Positions 9,173-16,717 of a stretch of DNA of 64,000 nt are shown here, piece after piece. Every line of letters starts with the position of its first letter. Positions within the stretch are counted from its first letter, which is position 1. The stretch is taken from NCBI GenBank assembly GCA_900315935.1, contig ONBB01000002.1, positions 124,001 to 188,000 on the forward strand. The letters run 5' to 3'. The notes beneath the pieces are model-generated. The model was not told the origin of the DNA and did no database searches. It saw only the letters and a list, made by a program, of their open reading frames with translations. This stretch comes from an uncultured Bacteroidales bacterium (GTDB lineage: Bacteria > Bacteroidota > Bacteroidia > Bacteroidales > P3). The translations under genes were made by a program, and so were the position numbers.

Positions 9173-12100
9173 TCAGCGCACGATACATTTTGCAGTGGCC
9201 TGATGTATATTGCCGTCGATGTCGGTCAGCAGCATGCGTGCCAGATAGAGCCCTGGCGGCACCTGGGAAACGTCCCACAGCACCGGCCCCACGATATAGC
9301 CTTGGGCGGAAATGTCGGGGGTGCCGGCAAGCACCATCTGCCCTCGGGCGTTGAATATCTGGAGTTCCGCCGTAGCGATACGGTCGGGGCTGTTGGTGCG
9401 GAGCGAGATGCGGGTGGCAGTGGAGGCCGGATTGGGAGTGCATTGCAGGTCGGCAATGGCGAGGGTGTCGGCTCCGCGAACGGTGAACGCAGTAGTGGCG
9501 GTGGCCGAGACACCGAATATATTCCATGCCTTGAGCGTAAGCGTATGACGACCTGGAGCCAGGTTCTTGAGCGTATAGGCCACAGAGCCGAGGCGGCTGT
9601 CGGCGATATCGGGCTGGTAGAGGTCGTTGAGGACAATAAGGCTGCCGGGATTGTCGTCGACAACTGCGGTAATGTCGTGCCCCAGTCCGGCCCCCACATT
9701 GATACCTGCCGAGTCGAAAAGGATGGCCAGCAAGGTGGGATTGGGACCAGTCATTGCCCCTTGGCGGAAGTTAGTGTCGCCCATATAGAGGCGTATCTGC
9801 GGCGGGGTGAGGCTGATGTCGGCGCTGTCGCTCATACCGCCGAGCATCAGGCGGAGATAACTTCCCGAGGCATGGTCGGAAGCCGACCGGGCATAGTGCA
9901 CCAACTTGGCGTAGTCGTAGCGGTACGAGACATCCATAGGAACGATGAACGAATACTCGAAGCGTCCGCCAACCACCGGGTGGCTACCTTTATACAGTAC
10001 ACTTTTCTGCTGCATGAACGACACTTCGGTACCGGGATTGTCGTTGGCCAGGGTGGAGGCTCGCATGGGTCGGTCGTAGACCACGGGGTAAATGGTGCCG
10101 TCGAAGTCGCCAACCAGCAGACCATTGGTATCCAATATCTCGCCTGTAACGGTAACGCGGGACAGGACCGATGCCTGCACATCGGTTGAATCATCGACGG
10201 GTTGGGCGTTGATACGGGTGATGCGGATGCGGTTGGAGGGTTGGCTCAGGCGCAGCGCGGGGTCGCCCGTGATACCGATACACAGGGGTGCCGAAAAGCG
10301 GTTCTTGGCCAGCCGCAGGGCGTCGCCTATGGTGTTGGCGGGGTCGAGGGCGTTCATGACCACCTCATTGTTGAAACGCTCGACGTGGCTGATGGGGCGC
10401 GAGGCACTGATGACGGCCACCATGCCAGCCGGGGCGAGGACGGCCGCCTCGGAGCCGCAGAGCGCCTCGGGGAGGTCGAAGTGGCCATAGGAGCAGGTGC
10501 TGGTAACCAGCAGCGGCAGGCGGTCGTGGTTGGTGTAGGCGGCCAGGTCGGCAGGTTCGATGTAGCGCTCGGTGCCGATATACTCTTTCGACCCGTGGCC
10601 GATGTAGTTCAGCAGCAAACAGCCGTAGTTTATACGCTGGCGCAAGGCGTTGTTGAGGTCGGGATAGTAGGAGCCTATGGCGCCGGACATCTGCCGGTAG
10701 GCGTCGGCATAGAAGCGGTCGGGATGCAGGTGGGGGTAGCGCTGCAGGATGTTGCGGGCCACCACCTCGGACGAGTGGGCGAACACACTGTCGTAGGGCG
10801 AGCCGGGGTCGGCATCGTCGGCCAGCAGGGCCACGTAGTTGCGCCAGTCGCCGCGCTGCGTTTCGTCGCCTAGGTCGCGGCGGGTGATGTAGGCTTCAAT
10901 CTTGTCCACCAGGTGGCGTGCCTCGGCGGTGTCGCGGGCCGGCAGGCGGCCTACGCTGGCATCGAGCCGTTCGCTCGACGAGCCTGAGGCATCATCGCCG
11001 AGATAGCCCAGTATGTCGTCGCTGCAGTACGAGCGGCCGTCGTCGTCGAACGAGTGAGGCGTCTGGTAGGTGGCCAGGGTGGGGGTGGTGGAATATTGCA
11101 GGTGGCGGTTGTCGAAGGTGCCCTTGCCGAAGAGTATCAGGTAGCGGGGCGGCTGCTGGGGATACTGCTTCCGCAGCCACCGCAGGTAGGAACGGAAAGC
11201 GATGGGGTCCTGCTGGCCGGAGGAGAATTCGTTGAAGACCTGCTGGTCGGAAACCACCGAGGCGTCGAGTCCGTCGAATATCTCATGCAGTGTGGCCAGA
11301 CGCCGCGCCTGTTCCATGTATTCCGGCCGCGAGACGATGACCAGGTCGGCGGCGGCAGCGCCATGCAGGTCCTGGTTCTCCATCGGGACAATGGCGTCGG
11401 GCACAAGGTAGTACGACCCGTCGAAAAGGAGGTACTGGCTGGGCGACGAGGTGCTGTCAACCCACGCGCCGCCGCTGACGGCCAGCTCACGCTCGGCACC
11501 CGCCTGGGTAACATTCCACACGCGGAAAGGAGTCGTATAGGTGCACGAAAAGGTTGTCGGGGTGGCATGTGCCTGATTTTGGCGCACCGTGTACTGCCCT
11601 CCGCGGAAAGTCGTCTCGACGGTGGCGTTGAGTTCGATAAAGTCCAGGTAGCCTTTGGCCGAAGCCTCGCCTGGGCGGTAGGTAACGGCGAATGTATAAG
11701 ACTTGGCCGGCGTGGTTATCGGAGCCAACTCGGTGGCGTAGACGGCGGAGCGGGAGATGGAGGTCTGCTGGCTGAAACCGGTGGTGCTGACGGTGAACGT
11801 ACCGGTGGCCGAGGAGACGCTGGCCAGGGCGTAGCGTACCGACACATTGCCCACGGGCCCATCGGGAAGGGTCAACGTGAAGGATCGCCCGAGGCTGGAC
11901 TCGCCAAAGCGCTCGCCAAGCCATATCTGGCCTGTCTGGAAAGGCGACACAAGGTCGTTCTCCACGTGCTCCACCGCCGTGTGGGTGCTGCACTGGGCTT
12001 GTGCCTCGGGCAGGGATGCGGTGGCGATGCGCAGGGGCGCGGGACACGAGGTGGTAAGGTAGTAGCTGTTGGTGTTGGCGTAGGCATGGCGGCGGAATAG

Positions 12101-12466
12101 CCATACGCCCTCGCCACTGTCGTAGCGCCACTGGCTGGGTCCTTCGGCATAGAAGAGCAGCTCGTCGCCGGCGTCGAAGATGCCGTTGCCGTTACGGTCG
12201 ACCACCTGGGTGGCCACCTGGGCGAGGTCGTCGAGGGGGGTGAGGCGGTTGCGCAGCTCCAGCATGCCGCCACGGGCGCCATAGACAGCCAGCGTGCTGC
12301 AGGCCTGGCCAGCCAGGGCGGGCACCTCGGCGGCAGTCAGCCGGTGGATGCCGTCGGCGGAGACATCCATCCGCCACCACTGACCCGAAGCCAGCACCGA
12401 GGAGGTCTGGGCACCGAGGGGCAGCGTTGCGAGGGCAAACAATATATATAGTGTCGTGCGTTTCAC
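9173..12466 (-). CDS. porU: Type IX secretion sortase PorU (C25 gingipain-like cysteine protease)
   Basis: 1097 residues. The signal peptide (MKRTTLYILFALATLPLGAQ) is encoded from a GTG start at 12466. The C25 peptidase core spans about 370-760, with catalytic His624 in NYIGHGSKE and Cys658 in VTSTCSYGHFDLPEA. PorU cleaves the C-terminal domain of T9SS cargo at the surface and attaches it to A-LPS. The C-terminus (about 1010-1097: CTPNPASTATRISLRT, ELQIFNARGQMVL, PPGLYLARM, the KCIVR end) itself resembles a type A sorting domain, as known for PorU. Upstream is a 283-nt divergent region facing the TlpA-like gene. Confidence 0.95.
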   Translation of the reverse strand: MKRTTLYILFALATLPLGAQTSSVLASGQWWRMDVSADGIHRLTAAEVPALAGQACSTLAVYGARGGMLELRNRLTPLDDLAQVATQVVDRNGNGIFDAGDELLFYAEGPSQWRYDSGEGVWLFRRHAYANTNSYYLTTSCPAPLRIATASLPEAQAQCSTHTAVEHVENDLVSPFQTGQIWLGERFGESSLGRSFTLTLPDGPVGNVSVRYALASVSSATGTFTVSTTGFSQQTSISRSAVYATELAPITTPAKSYTFAVTYRPGEASAKGYLDFIELNATVETTFRGGQYTVRQNQAHATPTTFSCTYTTPFRVWNVTQAGAERELAVSGGAWVDSTSSPSQYLLFDGSYYLVPDAIVPMENQDLHGAAAADLVIVSRPEYMEQARRLATLHEIFDGLDASVVSDQQVFNEFSSGQQDPIAFRSYLRWLRKQYPQQPPRYLILFGKGTFDNRHLQYSTTPTLATYQTPHSFDDDGRSYCSDDILGYLGDDASGSSSERLDASVGRLPARDTAEARHLVDKIEAYITRRDLGDETQRGDWRNYVALLADDADPGSPYDSVFAHSSEVVARNILQRYPHLHPDRFYADAYRQMSGAIGSYYPDLNNALRQRINYGCLLLNYIGHGSKEYIGTERYIEPADLAAYTNHDRLPLLVTSTCSYGHFDLPEALCGSEAAVLAPAGMVAVISASRPISHVERFNNEVVMNALDPANTIGDALRLAKNRFSAPLCIGITGDPALRLSQPSNRIRITRINAQPVDDSTDVQASVLSRVTVTGEILDTNGLLVGDFDGTIYPVVYDRPMRASTLANDNPGTEVSFMQQKSVLYKGSHPVVGGRFEYSFIVPMDVSYRYDYAKLVHYARSASDHASGSYLRLMLGGMSDSADISLTPPQIRLYMGDTNFRQGAMTGPNPTLLAILFDSAGINVGAGLGHDITAVVDDNPGSLIVLNDLYQPDIADSRLGSVAYTLKNLAPGRHTLTLKAWNIFGVSATATTAFTVRGADTLAIADLQCTPNPASTATRISLRTNSPDRIATAELQIFNARGQMVLAGTPDISAQGYIVGPVLWDVSQVPPGLYLARMLLTDIDGNIHQATAKCIVR

Positions 12467-12614
12467 TTAATGGGCATTCTATTGATCAAATGAGATAACG
12501 ACCGACCGTTTTTTTTATTGCATCGGGGGCAAAAAGGGCGGCAAATTTTATGAAAAAAAGTGCGTCCGAGGGTCAAAAACGTACACTTACAAAAGGCTGA
12601 CAATCAGGGAATAG

Positions 12615-12651
12615 AAAGCTATAGGTTTTGCTCCTCTTTTTACTCTCTAGG
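12615..12651 (-). repeat. Copy 1 of a 37-bp dispersed intergenic motif
   Basis: Read on the minus strand, this segment contains the core GCAAAACCTATA and aligns without gaps to 48234-48270 and 58763-58799 over 37 bp. It lies in the divergent gap between porU and the TlpA-like gene. Apart from this and the promoter at 12717, nothing else was recognised in 12467-12749. Confidence 0.7.
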
Positions 12652-12716
12652 ACAATGGAAAGGAAGGTGGCGAGGAGGAAAAAAAGGGAGAAGTGCGGCG
12701 GATGGAATATTTTTTG

Positions 12717-12724
12717 TATCTTTG
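12717..12724 (+). promoter_or_regulatory. -7 promoter element of the TlpA-like lipoprotein gene
   Basis: TATCTTTG, 25 nt before the ATG at 12750, matches TAnnTTTG. No TTTG at the expected -33 spacing. Confidence 0.6.
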
Positions 12725-12749
12725 CACCTTAATTAATAATGTATAGAAA

Positions 12750-13859
12750 ATGAAAAAGATTGCACAAATCATTTGTTCTGTGGCCGTTATGGCCATAATG
12801 GCCAGCTGCGGCAGCAAGCAGTATTATACTATTAACGGCAAAGTGGACGCCTCGGTGCCCGAAGGGACGGTGGTGTACATGTACAATGTGGCCGACCCCG
12901 AGGGGACGCTGGACAGCACCATGGTGAACGCCGAGGGTCAGTTTGTGTTCAGCGGCGAGGCCGGCGAGCCGTGGGTGGCCATGATCGGCAGCCGCGCCGC
13001 GGGCATGCAGGAGCAGGTGATTGTGGAGCAGGGCGTTATCTCTGTCGGATATGACAACAACGGCGTCAGCGGCACCCCGATGAACGACCAGCTGGCCACC
13101 TTCGCCAAGGCCAACGACATGAGCGACCTCGAGGGCGAGCTGCGCACCTACATGGAAGCCTACTATGCCGCCCCCAACGCCGAGCTGCGCGCCGAGGCCG
13201 AGCGCAAGTACGACAGCGTGGAGGCCATCGCCAACAAGCGCATGCTCGACGCCTCCTGGGAGCTCTACAACGCCAACCGCGACAACCTGGTGGGCGCCCT
13301 GGCCATGGAGCAGATCAGCCAGCTGGGCGACTTCACCTACACGCAGTTCGACAGCATCCTGGCCGATGCCGCGCCGGTGGTGAAGAACTATGCCCCCATC
13401 GAGAAGACGATGCAGCAGATGAAGGCCGTCGATGCCACCTCGGCCGGCAAACGCTACACCGACATCCAGGGTGTGGACGGCAAGTTGAGCGACCTCATCG
13501 AGGGCAAGGTGGCCCTGGTGGACTTCTACGCCTCGTGGTGCGGCCCCTGCCGTGCCGAAATCAAGGACAACCTGGTGCCGCTGTGGAAGAAATATGAGAA
13601 CAAGGGTCTGGTCATCGTGGGCCTCAACGTGTGGGAGCGCGGCGATGCCGCTGCCCGCAAGGCCGCCCACGAGAAGGTGATGGCCGACCTCGGCATCACC
13701 TATCCGCAGCTGGTGGACAGCACCCGCGTGGCGACCGACACCTACGGCGTGCGCGGCATACCGCAGATACTGCTCATCGACAAGGACGGCACCATCCTGG
13801 CCCGCGACCTGCGCGGCGCCGCCATTGAGGAGGCCATCGTCAATGCCCTGAAGAATTGA
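12750..13859 (+). CDS. TlpA-like thiol-disulfide lipoprotein with N-terminal DUF4369-like domain
   Basis: 369 residues. The lipobox MASC (Cys20) predicts a lipid-anchored periplasmic protein. Residues about 28-125 form a beta-rich DUF4369-like domain (YYTINGKVDAS, GTVVYMYNVADPEG). A helical linker follows, then a thioredoxin fold from about 245 with active site WCGPC in ALVDFYASWCGPCRAE and the cis-Pro loop GVRGIPQILLID. This architecture is common in Bacteroidota periplasmic reductases whose substrate is often unknown. Single-gene promoter at 12717; the barrel gene follows after 28 nt. Confidence 0.9.
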   Translation: MKKIAQIICSVAVMAIMASCGSKQYYTINGKVDASVPEGTVVYMYNVADPEGTLDSTMVNAEGQFVFSGEAGEPWVAMIGSRAAGMQEQVIVEQGVISVGYDNNGVSGTPMNDQLATFAKANDMSDLEGELRTYMEAYYAAPNAELRAEAERKYDSVEAIANKRMLDASWELYNANRDNLVGALAMEQISQLGDFTYTQFDSILADAAPVVKNYAPIEKTMQQMKAVDATSAGKRYTDIQGVDGKLSDLIEGKVALVDFYASWCGPCRAEIKDNLVPLWKKYENKGLVIVGLNVWERGDAAARKAAHEKVMADLGITYPQLVDSTRVATDTYGVRGIPQILLIDKDGTILARDLRGAAIEEAIVNALKN

Positions 13860-13865
13860 AACCCG

Positions 13866-13960
13866 GAAATTGAAAATTGAAAGTTCTATGCCACGCAACA
13901 AGACATTGCGCATTTTAACCTGCGCACTGGTTTTCATTTTTCAACTTTCAATTTTCAATC
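13866..13960 (+). repeat. Inverted AATTGAA / TTTTCAA heptad tracts bracketing a start codon
   Basis: GAAATTGAAAATTGAAAG (13866-13883) lies just before the ATG at 13888. A complementary tract of TTTTCAA-type heptads (13931-13959) lies within the signal-peptide coding region. AATTGAAAATTGAAAG pairs with CTTTCAATTTTCAATC at 15 of 16 positions, so the mRNA could form a hairpin with the start codon in its loop. Confidence 0.7.
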
Positions 13961-15069
13961 TAAGCGCCCAGGACAGCTGCCGCCTGCAACTGGCGGTGGA
14001 GAACCACCATTTTTTCCGCAACAACGAATACGGGGGCGAACACCTCGACGGCTACACCCTGCCGGGCTTCTACCTGCGCCCGCGACTGGAGTGGCAGGTG
14101 GAACCGCGGGTGAAGCTCTCGCTGGGAGCCCACTGGCTGCATTACTGGGGCGCCCGCCGCTACCCGTCGGCCATGGGCTACGCCACGCGACCGCTGCCCG
14201 AGGCGAGCGACACCGCCACCGCCGTGCACCTGCTGCCGTGGGTGCAGGCCAGGGTGGACTTCTCGCCCACGGCTAGCCTCATCCTGGGCAGCCTGGAGAA
14301 TCGCAATGGGCATGGCCTTCCGATGCCGCTCTATGAACGCGAGCTGCAATACGCCGCCGACCCCGAGGCCGGCGTGCAGCTGCTGCTGCAACGGCCCTGG
14401 CTGGAGGCCGACCTGTGGGTGAACTGGCACGAATTCATTTTCGCGCACAGCAACCATCAGGAGCGCTTCTATATCGGCCTCTCCTCCCGCTTCAAGTGGC
14501 AGCCCCGCACACCCTCACTCGAGCTCTACCTGCCGCTCTATGCCCTGGCCTGCCACCACGGCGGCGAGTCGCTGACGGTATACCTGCGCAACCACCACCA
14601 GCTCAACTGCGCCGGTGGCCTGGGCGCCACCTACCGGCAGGGCGACTTCAGCACCGGGCTGGAGATGCTCGCCTACGGCTACCTGCAGCGCAAGGGGAGC
14701 ATCCACCCCTTCGACCGCGGCTGGGGGCTCTCCGCCACCCTCAACGCGAGCTACCGCGAGGGCAGCCTGTCGCTAGGCTACTGGCGCGGCGAGGGCTTTG
14801 TGCCGATTGTGGGCAGCGTGCTCTACTCCAACGTCTCGACAGATACCGAAGGACTCACCTTCGACCGCAACCAACTGCTCACCCTGCGGGCGGAATACCG
14901 ATGGAAACAGTTCCGCGCCTGCCAGGTAAGCCTCGAAGGCGACCTCTACCACTACCTCCCCTGGACCGGCCAGCGGCCGGGCTACGGAGTGGTGGAACGC
15001 GGCGGGCGGACGATGTACGCCTTCGGCATCCATGTGAAACTCAACCCCACCCTACCCCTGCTGCGATGA
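13888..15069 (+). CDS. Predicted outer-membrane beta-barrel protein
   Basis: 393 residues from ATG 13888; an in-frame TTG at 13870 lies within a repeat and is not preferred. The signal peptide (h-region CALVFIFQLSIFNLSAQ) is partly encoded by TTTTCAA heptad repeats. The mature part alternates polar and hydrophobic residues with many aromatic girdle positions (GFYLRPRLEWQV, LSLGAHWLHYWGAR, RFYIGLSSRFKWQ) and ends in a strand (MYAFGIHVKLNPTLPLL), as expected for an outer-membrane barrel. I cannot assign a family. Its stop overlaps the ribF ATG (15066-15069). Confidence 0.8.
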   Translation: MPRNKTLRILTCALVFIFQLSIFNLSAQDSCRLQLAVENHHFFRNNEYGGEHLDGYTLPGFYLRPRLEWQVEPRVKLSLGAHWLHYWGARRYPSAMGYATRPLPEASDTATAVHLLPWVQARVDFSPTASLILGSLENRNGHGLPMPLYERELQYAADPEAGVQLLLQRPWLEADLWVNWHEFIFAHSNHQERFYIGLSSRFKWQPRTPSLELYLPLYALACHHGGESLTVYLRNHHQLNCAGGLGATYRQGDFSTGLEMLAYGYLQRKGSIHPFDRGWGLSATLNASYREGSLSLGYWRGEGFVPIVGSVLYSNVSTDTEGLTFDRNQLLTLRAEYRWKQFRACQVSLEGDLYHYLPWTGQRPGYGVVERGGRTMYAFGIHVKLNPTLPLLR

Positions 15070-15983
15070 ACCTCTTCAACCTCTACACCACCGACGGCCC
15101 CGTCAAACGCATCAAGGAAGAGACCGCCATCACGCTGGGCGTCTTCGACGGCGTGCATCGCGGCCACCGCGCCCTGCTACGGCAACTTGAAGGCGGCGCG
15201 CCGATGGCCGTAACGCTCACCTCGCACCCCTCCTTCGTGCTGGGGCGGCGCGGCAGCGAGGACTGGCTCGACGAGGAGCAGGAGCACATCAGGCTGCTGC
15301 TGCAGTCGGGCGTGAAATATGTGGCCGTGATGCCCTTCACCGAGGAGGTGGCGCGCATGACGGCCTGCCAGCTCGCACGGCTGATGCACGGCGAACTGCG
15401 CATGCGCACACTGCTGCTGGGCTACGACGGCCGCTTCGGAAGCAAACAGGATGACGACTTCGACCAGCTGCCACAGCTGGCCGATGAACTGGGCATCATG
15501 CTCAAGCACGGCCAGCCCTACCTGTTGGAGGGCGAACCCGTCAGCTCGTCGCGCATCCGCCGCGCACTGGGCGAGGGCAACGTGGAGGAGGCCGCCACCC
15601 TGCTGGGGCGCCCCTACGGCATCACCGGCACCGTGCAGCACGGCCGCGGCGTGGGCCACACACTGGGATACCCCACCGCCAACATCGACCTCTCGCAGAC
15701 ACGCAAAAACCTACCCAAGGAGGGCGTGTACGTGGTGCGCATCGGCACCCCCGGCGCACGCCTGCGCCACACAGGCATGGCCAACCTCGGGGCGGCACCC
15801 ACCTTCGGCGTGGAGCGCCCCCTGCTGGAGGTGCACCTGCTCGACTACCAGGGCGACCTATACAGCCAACAGGTGGAGGTGGAGTTCCTGCACCGCCTGC
15901 GCGACATACAACGATTCGAGAACCCCGAGGCACTGCGAGCTCAGCTGGCCGATGACCTCGAACAGACACGCCAATGGTCATAA
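15066..15983 (+). CDS. ribF: Bifunctional riboflavin kinase / FAD synthetase
   Basis: 305 residues. The N-terminal FAD synthetase domain carries the nucleotidyltransferase motif LGVFDGVHRGHRALL and the later SSSRIRRAL. The C-terminal flavokinase domain has GVGHTLGYPTANI and VEFLHRLRDIQRFE. It phosphorylates riboflavin to FMN and adenylates FMN to FAD. The start ATG at 15066 overlaps the preceding stop codon; the open frame upstream to 14415 is an out-of-frame shadow of the barrel gene. The flavin products serve, among others, NqrB and NqrC encoded at the right end. Confidence 0.95.
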   Translation: MNLFNLYTTDGPVKRIKEETAITLGVFDGVHRGHRALLRQLEGGAPMAVTLTSHPSFVLGRRGSEDWLDEEQEHIRLLLQSGVKYVAVMPFTEEVARMTACQLARLMHGELRMRTLLLGYDGRFGSKQDDDFDQLPQLADELGIMLKHGQPYLLEGEPVSSSRIRRALGEGNVEEAATLLGRPYGITGTVQHGRGVGHTLGYPTANIDLSQTRKNLPKEGVYVVRIGTPGARLRHTGMANLGAAPTFGVERPLLEVHLLDYQGDLYSQQVEVEFLHRLRDIQRFENPEALRAQLADDLEQTRQWS

Positions 15984-16717
15984 CCCTCTACCAACAAGGC
16001 ATACTCTGGGCACAGCCCGACGAGAACCGCCGCCGCGTGGAGCAGACGCTGGCGGAGACGGAGTGCGACCTCTTTGTGGTGCCCGAGACCTTCACCACCG
16101 GTTTCGGCGACCACATGGCCTCGCTGGCCGAGCCGCCCGAGGGACCCACCCTGCAGTGGGCTCGTCAGATGGCAGCACGGCACAACCTGCTGTTCGTCGG
16201 CACGTGGATAGTGCAAGAAGGCGGACACTGCTACAACCGCCTGCACTGGGTCTACCCCGACGGCACCTACGGCCATTACGACAAAGGGCACACCTTCCGC
16301 GTCAGCGGCGAGGCCGACCAGATAAGCCGCGGCACCGAGAGGAAGGTATTCGAATACAAAGGCTGGCGAATCAAGCCTGCCGTATGCTACGACCTACGCT
16401 TCCCCAAGTGGCTGCGCAACGACAATATGGACTACGACCTACTGCTGGTGTGCGCCAACTGGCCGGGCTCGCGGCACGAGGCATGGACCACACTGCTGCG
16501 TGCCAGGGCGATAGAGAACCTGTGCTACACCGTAGGCTGCAACCGCAGCGGCACCGACGGCGCCGACATACCCTACTCGGGCAACAGCGCCATTGTCGAC
16601 TACAAAGGATTCCCCCTGCACGAGGCCACAGGCGAGCAGTGCATCACCGCCACGCTGGACAAGAAGAAGCTCGACATCTTCCGCCAGCACTGGCCCTTTT
16701 ACCTGGACTTCGACTAA
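15974..16717 (+). CDS. Nitrilase-superfamily amidohydrolase (omega-amidase/YafV-like)
   Basis: 247 residues, a single CN-hydrolase domain. The catalytic triad is visible: Glu in FVVPETFTTGF (about residue 38), Lys in YGHYDKGHTFR and Cys in KPAVCYDLRFP. The short length and the HYDKxHxF context resemble omega-amidases acting on 2-oxoglutaramate or 2-oxosuccinamate, a metabolite-repair role; the substrate is inferred only. It overlaps ribF by 10 nt and abuts mutS2. Confidence 0.88.
   Translation: MVITLYQQGILWAQPDENRRRVEQTLAETECDLFVVPETFTTGFGDHMASLAEPPEGPTLQWARQMAARHNLLFVGTWIVQEGGHCYNRLHWVYPDGTYGHYDKGHTFRVSGEADQISRGTERKVFEYKGWRIKPAVCYDLRFPKWLRNDNMDYDLLLVCANWPGSRHEAWTTLLRARAIENLCYTVGCNRSGTDGADIPYSGNSAIVDYKGFPLHEATGEQCITATLDKKKLDIFRQHWPFYLDFD

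Noticed and set aside
7741..9354. A 537-codon open frame on the plus strand
   Set aside because: Antisense to ispF and porV; those genes have strong family motifs.
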